64,000 nucleotides of DNA from Lepas anatifera. Lineage: Eukaryota > Arthropoda > Thecostraca > Lepadidae. This document shows, piece after piece, positions 11,991-24,842 of this stretch. Made by a program: the position numbers and the translations under genes. Position 1 is the first letter of the stretch. Each line of letters starts with the position of its first letter. The notes beneath the pieces are model-generated. The model was not told where the DNA came from and made no database searches. It worked only from the letters and a program-made list of their open reading frames with translations. Where the stretch lies: positions 248,001 to 312,000 of the forward strand of contig JAOTON010001898.1 in assembly GCA_034440635.1 (NCBI GenBank), in the 5' to 3' direction.

Positions 11991-12783
11991 AAAAAAATAG
12001 CAGCCATTAAAAGTGATAGAAAGTGATCCATTGTTTCGAGAGAGACGAGGGCAGAGGAAATTATTAGTAATAAGCCTTGCAGCATTAAAAGAAAATTTAC
12101 AAATATTTTGCCACTTTATCAATAATTGAAACAAGTATAATTTATCCTATAAGCACCACTAACTCACACAATTACATTGTTCCCGGAGATGAAAAATAGT
12201 ATCAATACAAGGTGACACAGTGCAGGACAGCATACGTTTGAGAGGATTCATACAATGTAAAAAAAACGTCTGAATGTCTTTCATTCCCAGGAAGTAATTT
12301 CAGTCTGCTCATATATGCGAAAAATGTCCTGAAATCATAAAGCATTCGACTTGGTCACTTGAACGGGTTGCCTCACATGATATTTTTAAAAGGTGATCAT
12401 TTCATAGCTGACACAGATCCCAGTTCAAACGCCACTTTGAAAGGCTTTTGATTAGTTTTTTATTATTAGGTATGGGAAAATTTGAAGCAATATCAAGAGC
12501 CACTACGTGAAAATAAAAAGCAAAATTTATCATGTGTTTAGCCCCCTCACAGGCCGGTTGAACTACCTTGCACCAATGAGTAGTATTTGAAATGAAAAAG
12601 AACATTCAAAGGATGTTTTACCACGTTTACCACTGTTTCCACAGTTCATCGGAGGTGGTCGGGCACCCACAAATAGATATAATTCCACACTCCTGGTGCC
12701 TTGTATAACCATTGAAGAATAAGGGAACACATTGAGATGACTTCAACACTGACACTGACTTTTTCCTGTACAGACGCATTCAT
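11991..12783. other. Intergenic, no gene seen
   Basis: AT-rich sequence with no supported reading frame or repeat end. Confidence 0.45.
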
Positions 12784-13272
12784 TCACCTGCAATGATGAC
12801 CGTATATAAAGGATCTCCTCCCAGATTCTGATCTAATTAGTGGGAGATACAGATCGGCACCCTGCCGTGTTGGTCGCTCACGATGTTTATGCAATGTCCC
12901 TATTTGGTGAGCCAGAGCAGCTGGTTCACCGGCTACCATCACCCGTTTTAATCGGCAGAGGGCGTGATACTGCGCCATCTCACGGGCGGGCAGCCACCCC
13001 AGGTCCCGCACAGCATCACTGGCATGGTCACGCCTCCGACGGCCGGTACTGACACGCGCGGAAAAGTTTATCGTCTTCTGAACCCTGTGTAGGCACTGAG
13101 CACTGCAGCTTCGGTATACACCGATGGAGTACCGCAAAGAGGAAAGAGTGAGACTGTCGGCAAGAGGCTTCACGGTTTCACGAGGAAGACGGCGACGGGC
13201 ATGACGGAGACCGAGAAAGAATCCACGTTGAAGGTCTTGGAGAAGATGGAGAAGAGCAATGAGCCGAGACAT
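12784..13272 (-). pseudogene. LINE reverse transcriptase, C-terminal fragment
   Basis: The 162-codon frame reads like the region after the polymerase palm in non-LTR retrotransposon reverse transcriptases: a stretch like LSSLRYSIGVYRSCS, then HRVQKTINFSARV, then RRRRDHASDAVRDLGWLP. No catalytic palm, endonuclease or stop-to-3'UTR structure is present, so it is a dead fragment. The same domain, from a related but separate copy, lies on the opposite strand at 14026-14345. The precise clade (CR1-, L2- or Jockey-like) is not resolved. Confidence 0.65.
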
Positions 13273-13279
13273 GTTCCCT

Positions 13280-13556
13280 GATCATCGGAATATATCGACC
13301 TCAGTCTCTATGTCAGCTCCAACGTCAAGATTGTTCAATACGCCGATGATTTCCAGCTCATAGTAACCGGCCAAAAAGACAATATTCGTCACATATTCCT
13401 GGAAATGGAAAATGTTCTCACGAAGTCTCACCTTTGGTTCACTCAAAATTCGATGAAATTAAATTCTAGTAAATCCCAACTTGTCGTTCTTGGCAGTGGA
13501 GAAATGCTCAGAAATATTCCTCCGATAACAATGTCTGTGAACGGCAAATATTTTTT
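13280..13556 (+). pseudogene. LINE reverse transcriptase, palm fragment with YADD
   Basis: In the plus frame running through about 13292-13550 the protein contains VKIVQYADDFQLIVTG, the catalytic YADD box of reverse transcriptase. It is followed by LTKSHLWFTQNSMKLNSSKS, typical of the palm-thumb region. The fragment has no start and breaks off at 13556 in unrelated sequence. The matching thumb piece probably resumes near 14026 with about 80 residues missing. Confidence 0.7.
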
Positions 13557-13794
13557 TGTTCTACAGACTTAGTGTAAACACCTTTTTCAAAAATGCATCC
13601 GGCATTTGGGGGGGATATAGTTTCCCCCTCCAGCGCTTTGGGAGGGGCCATGGCCGGAATGCCCCCCCCCCATGCGTCCGCCAATGAAGTCCGGGGCGGC
13701 AATGACTTGTCAGGGGCGGCACAAAGCAGGGCGGCAGGGATGATATGGGGGTGACACTCTTCAGGGCAGCGGTGATAAGCTAGGGGCGGTACAT

Positions 13795-14015
13795 GCATTG
13801 GGATGCTCAAAACATAATTGCGGGTGCTCAAATTAGGATTGGGATACTCAAAACATGATTGAGGGTGCTCAAACTAAGATTGATATGCTCAAAACATGAT
13901 TGAGGGTGCTCAAATTAGGATTTGGATGCTCAAAACATGATTGAGGGTGCTCAAATTAGGATTGGGGTGCTCGGAACATGATTGAAGGTGCCAAATTCGG
14001 ATTGGGATGCTCGGG
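13795..14015. repeat. 41-bp minisatellite, about five units
   Basis: The unit has the pattern GGGATGCTCAAAACATGATT then GAGGGTGCTCAAATTAGGATT. Units diverge mildly; the last has TCGGAACATG and TCGGGCACCC variants. It sits inside the sequence that interrupts the LINE fragment. Confidence 0.85.
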
Positions 14016-14025
14016 CACCCCCGAG

Positions 14026-14345
14026 TAGAGGCCCTCATATTCCCACATATTACTTACTGTTTGTCAGTCTGGTCCAGATGTAACACACTTCAGTGCAGTC
14101 GCATACAAAAAGTAATCAACCATTGTGCACGTGCCGTAAAAGGGGCAAGGAAGTATGACCATCTGAAACCCTTAGCAACCGATTTAAAATGGCCACAATT
14201 CGATGAGATTGTACAGAAGCATGACCTGACCACTATGCACTATTACACTCTCAAAATGCACCATGCAGCTTGTGTGGCCGTTTCGTCTCGGGCAGGCAAA
14301 CCAGAGCCACCGACGCGGGTAACCTCCGCCTTCCGCGTGTGCGAA
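14026..14345 (+). pseudogene. LINE reverse transcriptase, thumb/C-terminal fragment
   Basis: The frame contains ALIFPHITYCLSVWSRC, then SRIQKVINHCARAVKG, then KYDHLKPLATDLKWPQFDEI, the usual post-palm region of CR1/Jockey-like reverse transcriptases. It is colinear in type with the minus-strand fragment at 12784-13272. It probably belongs to the same original copy as the YADD fragment at 13280-13556. Beyond about 14345 the frame loses family character. Confidence 0.6.
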
Positions 14346-14777
14346 CCGAGCACGCACGGCGGTTTTTCGGCTATCGGGCCACCTTGTAACGGAAATTTAT
14401 TAACTACTTCACTTTAATTGCTAAATGACGCGATAAATAATGGTCCTCTAGTATGTATATTCATTTCTCGTCCCCCTCCCTATAGAAGTGCAGTCGCACT
14501 CAGACAAAGAGCTCTGCCCGTTACTGCGCAGCAGCCTGTCGGTTCATGACCACGGGTCCATCGTACGATGCACCCCAGCCAACGCCCTATGACGTATCGA
14601 ACGTTCATTGGCTCACGAGATCTGACGCTGGTGTCACGCCACTGTCTGGCCTTGGATTGCATCAGCATTTCATCAGCCTCCAGACCAGTGCATCGAACCA
14701 TACTCTGTCGCCTGTGACGTATTGTGTTGTGATTGGTCGGCATTTATAACCAAGCCTGCCGACTCGGCGTATACAAC
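14346..14777. other. Spacer, no gene seen
   Basis: No recognisable gene or repeat end. The LINE that follows starts abruptly inside its polymerase region. Confidence 0.4.
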
Positions 14778-17043
14778 ATGTTTCTTAACGACTCGTTCCC
14801 CACTATGTGGCGGGAGAGTGTCATCATTCCCATTCCAAAAACCTGGCAAAGAAAAAACGGACCCTAAAGGTTATCGCCCCATTTCGCTTACTAGCTGTGC
14901 TAGCAAGCTTGTAGAGCGCATGGTCAACGTAAGACTTCACGAAATTCTCGAAAAGAAACTCGATACTATGCAATCGGGTTTCCGGCGCGGGCGAGCCACC
15001 ACTGACAATCTGATCAAACTGGTCAGTGACGTCCAAAATGGCTTTTACAAGAAGCAAGTCACAATTTCTGCATTCTTAGATATCAATTCGGCCTTCGATC
15101 GTGTACAAAAAGACGTCCTTTTGTATAAACTCTGTAAACTGGGAGTCCATGGCCACCTTGCTAGATTCATTGCCAACTTTCTTAGAGAAAGAAAATTCAA
15201 AGTGCGCTGCGGCACCACCTTTACCTACCTGACATCTCAAGACCAGGGCACACCCCAGGGTAGCGTTTTATCTCCGACCCTCTTCCTAGTTATGATCAAT
15301 GACATTTTTTCCAAAAAGCTACCGCCTGGAGTTAAGTACTCCCTATTTGCAGATGATGTCGCTATTTGGAAATCCACTCCGGTCGACACCAGGCGGCGCA
15401 GTCAACCAGAATTCAAAACTGCGACTGCCGAATTGCAGGGTAGTCTCGACGACATCCATACTTGGTGCAATTCAATGGGTCTATCACTCTCAGCCGAAAA
15501 GTCATCAGTCGTAGTCTTTGCCAGGCCAGGTGTTCCTCAACTCCAAATCTCAGGCAAACCCATTGAATGCACGAAAAGCCTCAAATTCTTAGGCGTCATC
15601 CTTGATACCCGCCTTATTTTTAACGAGCATATTACCAAAGTCGTCTCTAGCTGTCAAAAACGAGTCAATATCCTCCGCATGCTCGGCAGAACAGAGTACG
15701 GCGGGGATCGAAAGACCCTGCTCATGCTCTACAAGTCCTTGATCCGGCCCATACTCGAATATAACTCGTTCGTCTTTGACTCAACGAACAACACTAATAA
15801 GCTAAAGCTAGACCGCATCCAAAACGCAAGTATCCGGGCAGCCACAGGCGCGCTCAGAGAATCCCCCATCACCAGCTTGTTAGTGGACAGTGGGTTGTGC
15901 CCTCTCCAAACAAGACGCCACTCCCAGCTTATCTCTTACTATATCAAGGTCCAATCTACCGAAAATCACCCGGCGAAACAATGTTTCGCCCACCCTGGAC
16001 GTGTATCAAAAACTAATCGGACAACCTGGCCTCCATTTAAGAATAGAGTAGCTAAGACCCTGGAAACCCTGAACCTTGCGATCCCAGAAGCCATAGGCAA
16101 ACCCCCACTCTCCCGCTTTTGGACTCGCAAACAGCCCAAAGTCGAGTTTCTTTTCACCACACGCAAAGACAACCTAACCACAGAGGAGATCTCTCAGAAA
16201 TTCTTAGAGTTCCAGTCCAACAACACTGGCAAAACCTTTATTTTCACCGACGGCTCTAAAATGGGCGAAAAAGTAGGTCTCGGCATCTGGGGGCAAAATA
16301 TTTGCCTCCAAAAACGACTTCCGGACAACTGCTCAATCTTTACTGCCGAGGCTGTCGCCATTCTAGATACAATAGTCCGGATTAGAACCCTAAATATTAA
16401 TTCAGCCGTCATCTGTGCAGACTTTAAATCTGTCTTGCAAGCTATCAATAACGTAGTCAACCCCAGCCATCACGTAATAGCAGACATCCAGAAGGGTATC
16501 GACGATATCCCAGATGTCTCCTTTCTTTGGATCCCAGGCCACTGCAAAATTCTCGGAAATGAAAAAGCCGACGAACAGGCCAAAAATTCTCTAGAACTCA
16601 GAGAGGTCGCATCTCTCAAATGGTCCGGAGACGATAGCAAAGCTCTCCTCCAGAACCATATCCGGAAGTACATCCAAAATGACTGGACCACTAACCACAG
16701 CGCCCATTTATTCCATATAAAGCCTAACATCGGCTACTGGCCCAGCTCCAACCAAAACAGTCGTCGGCGTGAGGTCATCCTGACCAGACTCAGAAGCGGA
16801 CACACCAAATTAAATGCCTATGGGCGTGTAGGTACCTGTGGTACCTGCTCTGCCATGGAAAATCCCTACCATATCCTCATCGACTGTCCCCAGCACGACG
16901 CCCATAGGTAGCCCATGCTAGATTATTGCCGCATCAGAAACATCCCAGTAAACCTTTCCACTCTTGTCGGCAATGATCACCCTGAGCTGCTGGACAAGCT
17001 CTTTACATTCCTGAAGGCTTCTAGGCTCGAGAGCTTTATCTGA
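14778..17043 (+). pseudogene. Non-LTR retrotransposon ORF2, RT plus RNase H, 5' truncated
   Basis: This encodes a reverse transcriptase followed by RNase H, the arrangement of I-group LINEs (I, Nimb and relatives). RT motifs in order: GYRPISLTSCASKLVERM near 14868, LDINSAFD near 15078, GTPQGSVLSP near 15250 and FADDVA near 15348. RNase H shows FTDGSK near 16242 and WIPGHCKILGNEKADEQA near 16530. A C-terminal knuckle CGTCSAMENPYHILIDC follows near 16838. The endonuclease and ORF1 are missing. There are two lesions. One base is gained near 14840, where the frame upstream (MWRESVIIPIPK) must shift to continue. A TAG at 16909-16911 interrupts the frame, which otherwise stays open to TGA at 17041-17043. 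All catalytic RT and RNase H residues look intact, so the copy is fairly young but not functional. Confidence 0.85.
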
Positions 17044-17870
17044 ACGTCTATGGTGGCAGGTATGAAAAATACCTGCATCCGAATAGCACCCCTCATATTA
17101 GAAATAACAATTACACTATAAACGTCCCTCTGACAAATTTAAGCAATAGGTGCTTCAAACTAGGCTTTAACTGTCTGGTCCTAAGGTATGGTAGACTCAG
17201 AATAGCTCCCACCATAGTAAAAAAAGTTCAACTAACCAACTAACCCTATCTAACCATCCGTTCATGTTTGCTAACCAACTAACCCTAACTTAAGGACTAC
17301 TAACTATACAAACCACATCTAAGACTAACAACTAACCAACTCACACCCCTCCCTGACACTCTATCTGTTCTATTACCCTTCTCTCTTCCTCTATGCGGCG
17401 GCTACCCAGCCAGAGAGGGTGCTGTAACCTCACCTCCTGGTTGCAGGATAAAGACCCACGGCACCATGTCATGGTGCTTGCGGGTGTTTCTAATAACCCA
17501 AAATTAGTATTTTTCAATGGAGGAACTTGAGTAACGTAAGCAAAACGGTCATTCGATAACAAGGAACAAAATTATAAAAAACTAATCTTTACGCTGGCAA
17601 GCCTCTTCATGTACCCTTTTAAATCCTACCTGTGCCCCAGGCTCGGCATCTCTGCCGTAGCAATCCCCTTCCCTCGCTAGTGTTGCTACACTTCGCGACC
17701 CATTCCTTGAAATAAGATTCGTCCCTTTGTTCTGAAACATTAAAGTAAACACCCCTCCCGAAAAATTCTCCCCCACACTTTAGAGCCGGGCAAAGGTGCC
17801 TTGCACAGAACGCCTTATAAAAAAACCTTAACTAACTAACTAACTAAGCGTCCCTCAGGCTTTAGAGAGA
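17044..17870 (+). other. Probable LINE 3' untranslated region
   Basis: Sequence downstream of the original LINE stop contains a small hairpin (GGTATGAAAAATACC near 17059). It then has repeated AACTAACCAACTAACC blocks at 17230-17345 and again CTTAACTAACTAACTAACTA at about 17826-17845. Tetranucleotide tails of this kind are common 3' ends of I-group LINEs, so one of them may mark the true terminus. No coding signal. Confidence 0.45.
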
Positions 17871-19322
17871 CATGCAGAGAGTGTAGTGGTAGAGATACCT
17901 GTGTGTGTGCAAGGACAGCCACAGATCAGCAGATGTGAGTACGGACTGATGAGCTCAGCTCATAGTGAGGCAGACGCCCATAGTGCTGCAGAAGATAGTA
18001 TGTCAGTAGAGTGAGGGAGGACTCGTAAGGTCAAGTACAGACAAGAGAGTGTTGGAACTTTGGCCAAGTTGCATCACCTGTTCACAACGCCAGGTGCAAA
18101 TAAATCAACAATTAAGGAAACAACGTTTCTTCATCGAAATACGATAAGAGGTCCTACCAGCTTGAAAACCATCATTCACAGCCATACCTAAGAGCACTTC
18201 TAGGTAACACACCTCATTGTGGAACCTAGCCCCATCTAACGTGAAGGCACGAGGAGACCAGTTACGTGTCGTAAACAGGCCAGGCGCTGGGTTGAGGAGA
18301 GACGTAGAGAGTAAAGTGAGAGTGTAGAAAACAACCGTTAGATACGGTTCAAAGCGTTCTTGCACTTATTCAAGCTTGTGCCTTGTTCGTTTGACCGGAA
18401 GAGCCATTTTGTGTCCAGGTCAATACATGATATGATGATAATGATGATGATAACGATATAGAAAATTACACGCCGGGAAATAAGTGCTTTGTTCAGCGCT
18501 AAAAATCGTATTTAGTCCTGAACAGTTAACCAAGTTTTTGCTCACACTTAATTCATGAAGGTATCCTTGTTCGGGGTAGTGATAAATGAACACTTCAAAG
18601 TCTTTGGGACAGGCGTGTTGCCTTGCCTGATTCTCCATGAGTTCTCACTGACCTCGACCTGTGCAGAGGATGCTCTGAGGCCGGAGCGGCTGAGGTGGTG
18701 CACAATCTTCGCAACTGTTCTGCAGTTGTAGAACACAGGTTGTAGCCTGGTTATTAATGCTTGTAAGAAGGCTAGTCGCGCGCCCACGGAAGTCACCTGA
18801 ATGACACAGGAACATGGTCATGGTGGTGCGGCAACATATAGCACCTTGACAACAACACCACGACAAAACGACAAAAAATATCTCAAAATATCACCCTACA
18901 TCTCAGATTTTGATGAAAATTTGTCCGATGGGTTATTTTAGACGCTGATTCTTGCCGTGCAAATTCTAGCCACATCCTTCCAGCGGTTTCTGAGTTATTA
19001 CCTCCGGCCAATATTTTTTGATGTGCAAAACCCTATTTTTCTAATAGCTATATCCCTAAAAGCAATCATGACATTTGTATAAAACATACGTCTCCGAAAT
19101 TCTTAAGACTTAGAAAATAGCTTCGAAGAATAAAAACATAAGTGTGCCGTATTCCTGTGACCTAGGGTGTCACGTGATGTAATTTCATACCGATGCCTAA
19201 AAATACAGTTTATTTTTTATTGGAAAAAATTAGTTTGAGGTATAACGTTCCTATTCCCAAAAATGGAGTTTTTTTAATTTGTTTAATGTTATTCTGAAGT
19301 TATTATTGCATTTACATTACAT

Positions 19323-19323
<1 letters not shown>
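17871..19323. other. Intergenic, no gene seen
   Basis: Several short minus-strand frames (18105-18866) show no domains. A small ATG/ATA-type trinucleotide tract lies at 18427-18455. Confidence 0.45.

Positions 19324-19324
<1 letters not shown>

Positions 19325-19358
<34 letters not shown>
19325..19358. repeat. (TA)n microsatellite
   Basis: A pure TA run borders the left arm of the large foldback. Confidence 0.95.
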
Positions 19359-19361
<3 letters not shown>

Positions 19362-20579
19362 AATAGTATTGCTGATTCGCACTTTGATAACTTTTTTGTT
19401 GTTTAATTATATTATTGATGGTTTGTTTGGTTGCAATTGAAATGTCTTTGGTCAAATCAGTAAAGTTCATTAAAAATATTACAAATATAAGTTCGAGCTT
19501 TCGAATGTATTGGACATTCATTATCAAGATAAGAGAAAGAGCGGCTCACGTTTTCCTAAATATAGTTGTTTGAAAAATATAGCACCGAGCAATGAGCTCT
19601 TATCAGTTGAAAGACCTTCTATGTAAAGAAATATCATTACATTTTTGCCGACTACTTGCTATGGAATTATCTCATGAGTACAAAACTACAATTCTTATAT
19701 CATCTTATCACAGTTTCATAGTCACACTACATTAATACATAGTTAGTCACAAGGCGTTACAATACAATAGAGAAACATTCACATTGCCAACACATGGTAT
19801 GTTATACAGTACATATATATCACACATATTCGTTTTTTCTATTATTTAACCCATCCCCCATAGTGACAACTTGGCGAGTCTAACGTTTTTTGTGTGTTGA
19901 TCTGCGGTGCAATTTGGTTGATGTATATTGCTTCAATGATTTCTATCTTGTTGTGGTCAGTGCTGGAGTGTATTATATGTGTGTTATCAGTAAGCATTTG
20001 TCTTGTGAGTGTTGTGTTGTGTTCTTGTTGTAGATGATCCTTAAAAAAAACGTTAGACTCGCCAAGTTGTCACTATGGGGGATGGGTTAAATAATAGAAA
20101 AAACGAATATGTGTGATATATATGTACTGTATAACATACCATGTGTTGGCAATGTGAATGTTTCTCTATTGTATTGTAATGCCTTGTGACTAACTATGTA
20201 TTAATGTAGTGTGACTATGAAACTGTGATAAGATGATATAAGAATTGTAGTTTTGTACTCATGAGATAATTCCATAGCAAGTAGTCGGCAAAAATGTAAT
20301 GATATTTCTTTACATAAAAGGTCTTTCAACTGATTAGAGCTCATTACTCGGTGCTATATTTTTCAAACAACTATATTTAGGAAAACGTGAGCCGCTCTTT
20401 CTCTTATCTTGATAATGAATGTCCAATACATTCGAAAGCTCGAACTTATATTTGTAATATTTTTAATGAACTTTACTGATTTGACCAAAGACATTTCAAT
20501 TGCAACCAAACAAACCATCAATAATATAATTAAACAACAAAAAAGTTATCAAAGTGCGAATCAGCAATACTATTCAATA
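19357..20579. mobile_element. Foldback element, about 535-bp arms
   Basis: Bases 19357-19891 and 20045-20579 are near-perfect inverted copies, differing by a few bases and a one-base indel near 19620/20318. They are separated by an asymmetric loop of about 150 bases. The arms end at ATTGAATAGTATTGCTG and lie beside TA tracts on both sides. The same 57-residue frame appears in each arm on opposite strands and is only a mirror. Either an inverted dimer of a repeat or a long-TIR foldback transposon would fit. No transposase was found. Confidence 0.85.
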
Positions 20580-20615
20580 GTCGCTGCATCGAAGAGGATA
20601 TATTGCCCAACTACT

Positions 20616-20619
<4 letters not shown>

Positions 20620-20697
<78 letters not shown>
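20620..20697. repeat. (TA)n microsatellite
   Basis: An uninterrupted AT run follows the right foldback arm after a 40-base spacer. Confidence 0.95.
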
Positions 20698-20704
<7 letters not shown>

Positions 20705-21178
20705 ATAAACCCGGACTATTCTGTTCTATCAGGCATTCTCTGACCTGTGAGCGGCATCACTGTTCTGCTCACATTTCTTAGTTGAGCACTTTTGGTATGC
20801 TCAGGTATAGAGACGACGAATAAGACCGTAATATCACATATGTTTCCCAGCGTCGTTGTTCACCCGAGGCGAGGAAGAGGTACCACCACAGCGCACGAAC
20901 GTCTCAAGGGCGCAAGACGGCTGGTGGAGGTACGATTTGTGACTGGAAAATACCTATTGCATGCTGCATGATGGTGCTAAAAAGCTTAGAATTATTATAT
21001 TATCATACACTGGTATAGCAGCATTAAAAACAGGCTAAGTGGTAAACATCAGGCCACCCGCAGAGCAGCCACCGCCGAAGCAGCTAGTGGTCAATCGGAT
21101 CCTGACGGGGGATGGATGAGACAAGCGATCTCAGCTGGAGGCCGACCAACACAAGGCGACAGATATTCATGCCCCCTC
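20698..21178. other. Spacer, no gene seen
   Basis: No reading frame, RNA gene or repeat terminus was identified. Confidence 0.45.
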
Positions 21179-21182
21179 TTAA

Positions 21183-21377
21183 CACGCGCATTGACAGGGG
21201 TCTGAGCCATCTTGGCTTTCACGGGGGGCGAGTTAGCCCCCCCTAAGATCTAAAAACCACGCTAGATAGCGCCTAAGATCTCAAAAAAGCGAAAAACGGT
21301 AAACGGCGTTGGTTAGCCCATCCACTTCTCCATCGAAAATATTTGAACCATTTTTGTCAAATTTAAGGTCACTAGAG
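21183..21377 (+). mobile_element. Left end of an AGGTCA-type TTAA element
   Basis: TTAA (21179-21182) precedes CACGCGCATTGACAGGGG. The following 190 bases match the start of the 563-1395 element, including GTCTGAGCCA, CCTAAGATCT, TTGAACCATTTTTGTCA and AAGGTCACTAGAGGTCA. The element is then cut by the trinucleotide tract. Confidence 0.7.
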
Positions 21378-22731
<1,354 letters not shown>

Positions 22732-22732
22732 G

Positions 22733-23463
22733 TCCTGGACAGAGCGTCAGCAGCGATGTTGTCTTGGGCTCGCCTGAAATGAATATCGAACTGAAACTCT
22801 TCAATTTCCTCCATCCATCGAGCGTAGCGACCCCTGGGGTCCTTTGTGTTTCGCAACCGCTGCCGACCAAATTGGTCGGTAAACCATCGAAAACGTTTCC
22901 CCAGGAGATAAGGTCGAAACTTCCGTAGGGCAAAGATGAACGCAAATACTTCTTTATCTCGAACACGTCAGTTCTTTTCACTATCCGAGAAAACCTTGGA
23001 CGCAAAACAAACAGGCTTGTCAGTTCCCGTGGCGTCCCGCTGGGAGAGAATACAGGTCAAACCAGCATCCGACGCGTCTGTGCTGACTTCAAACTCACGT
23101 GTCATATCGGGCAATTGCAACGAAGTTGATGCACAGAGCGCCCGCTTCAGCTGTTGGAATGCAGACTCATTGCTGTCATCCCAAACAAACTTAGCCTTTC
23201 CAGAGATCTCACTTAGAGGTGCTGCCAATACTTGGAGCTGAGGGACAAAGTCCGTGTAATAGTTGCACATACCCAGAAACTGACGAACTTGCTTCGTCGA
23301 CTTTGGCCGTGGCCAATGCCGAATGGCACTGACCTTGTCAGGATCCGGTTCCAGGCCAGCGTCCGACACCGGGTGTCCGAGGAACCGGATCTGCCGTCGA
23401 CAGAGAACCACCTTGCTACTCTTCACCGTCAGCCCCGCCTGACGCAGACGCTGGAGAACTGCC
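22733..23463 (-). pseudogene. Gypsy pol: RT thumb and RNase H
   Basis: Minus-strand coding of the RT connection (RRQIRFLGHPVSDAGLEPD, then FLGMCNYYTDFVP) and the start of RNase H (FEVSTDASDAGLTCILSQ). RNase H then continues through two other frames to the terminal ADALSR box at about 22740. At least two frameshifts lie between about 22850 and 22980. RNase H removes the RNA strand during reverse transcription. The integrase that should follow is absent because the trinucleotide tract begins immediately. Confidence 0.85.
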
Positions 23464-23465
23464 CC

Positions 23466-23969
23466 CTAGAGCGAGAGGTGTTCTGCCACAGTTGCGCCGC
23501 CCACAATGATGTCATCGATGTACGACGTCACGCCGTTGCCGAGTAAGCCTCGCAGCACAGTCGTCATCAAACGAGTGAAACAACTCGGCGCCCCCTTGGC
23601 CCCATATGGCATGACGAGGAACTCCCATTTGTTTTCTTCCGTCTTGAAGGCAGCCTTCGGGATCGATGATGGAGATAACAGTACTTGCCAATAAGCAGAA
23701 TTTAGGTCTAGTGTCGAAAATATCCTTGAACCCGCCAAGCTGTCCAAGCACTCCTTGACTGTAGGCAGATACGTGACTTCATCCACTGTCCTGCTATTCA
23801 GAGCCCGAAAGTCCACCGCAAAACGGTAGGTACCGTCCGACTTCTTAACCATGAGAATTGGCGCTGACCACGGAGAAGAGGAGGGTCTAATGATTCCTCT
23901 TGCCTCCACCGAAGCAATTTGACGGTGGACTTCAAGCCGCAAGTGATATGGCGTCCGCCGGGCTCTCAC
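23466..23969 (-). pseudogene. Gypsy pol: reverse transcriptase palm/fingers
   Basis: The frame carries SSPWSAPILMVKKSDGTYRF and VDFRALNSRT (fingers), then STLDLNSAYWQV with the first catalytic Asp, and SYIDDIIVGG with the catalytic YIDD box near 23502-23522. This is characteristic of Ty3/Gypsy RT. It ends in an in-frame stop (plus-strand position about 23466) before the thumb, whose coding continues at 23426 after a small lesion. It overlaps the preceding linker frame by four bases. Confidence 0.88.
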
Positions 23970-24556
23970 GGAGGAGAGTCGCCCGTATTAATGTCGAAAG
24001 TCATTAGCTGAGTGCATCCCAGCTCCTCATCAGTGTTGGCGGACACGTCCCGATAACTAGCGATCAGCCTACGGAGGTCAGTCCGCTCCGATGCGCTCAG
24101 CACGGCGTCCGTCAAATCAACATCGGCGGCTCCAGTCCGCTTTGGCCGAGCGGTGACGCCACCCGCGGTCACGTGACCCTCTTCAATTTGACCCAACACC
24201 GAGTTCACGTACAGTTTGATAGGATCTGGCCCGGGGTTATTCACAAGGATTGGAATTTGGTTGTGGGTGTCACACTTGACCAGGCCAGGCAAGAAGGAAA
24301 TACCAAAGCGGCCGGCCTTAGTGAGGTCAGGATCAAACACCACCTCCCGAGTGGCTGCCCCGAAATCCTCCGCGCCAACAAACAAGACACGTTCGGAGAA
24401 CGGGTCTACAATGCAGTCCGCCTGCAGACGAACGGGGACTGGCTGCGTCGGCGTTCCCTGCCGTCTTGACTCCAACGTCAGACGATAGCCACCAATATTC
24501 AGCTCACGAGTCTTGAAATCCACATGAAAATTCGAGAACTTCTGCGACAGGTCCAA
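23966..24556 (-). pseudogene. Gypsy pol: linker between protease and RT
   Basis: This 196-codon frame lacks catalytic motifs. It lies where Gypsy polyproteins have the spacer between protease and RT, and its tail (ASYRDVSANTDEELGCTQ) resembles the usual lead-in to the RT fingers. It is out of frame with the protease frame at 24504-24842, so a frameshift lies in the 24504-24556 overlap. Confidence 0.7.
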
Positions 24557-24842
24557 CCCCAGAATTGCTGGAACGGGACAGATTTTCCACCACTAGAATA
24601 TCAACGTTGTTGAAAGCCACCGGCCCTATCAAAATCTTAGTTGAAACTTTCCCTGCACACTCCAGGCGCCCGCCGTTCGCGCCCACTGGTTTCTGATCGG
24701 TGGGTTGCACCGGCAGCGCCAGTATACCTGGAAGCGCTGCAGACACACAGGAGACGGCTGCTCCCGTGTCCACCAACCACGTGCAGCTCACTGGGCCAAT
24801 TCTGCCCCTCACGTGCAGTGACCGAGCTTCCGGCTGATCCAC
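24504..24842 (-). pseudogene. Gypsy aspartic protease
   Basis: The frame contains CTWLVDTGAAVSCVS, the DTG active-site box of a retropepsin-like protease, near 24760. The length (about 110 codons) suits a retroelement protease monomer, which dimerises to cut the polyprotein. The frame is separated from gag by a short overlap and frame change, which may be a natural gag-pol shift or decay. Confidence 0.8.

Noticed and set aside
13795..14015. CRISPR-like direct repeats
   Set aside because: Units are contiguous with no unique spacers, and the context is eukaryotic retroelement sequence.
19324..20708. Two identical short proteins on opposite strands
   Set aside because: They are the mirror images of one sequence in the foldback arms, with no domain.
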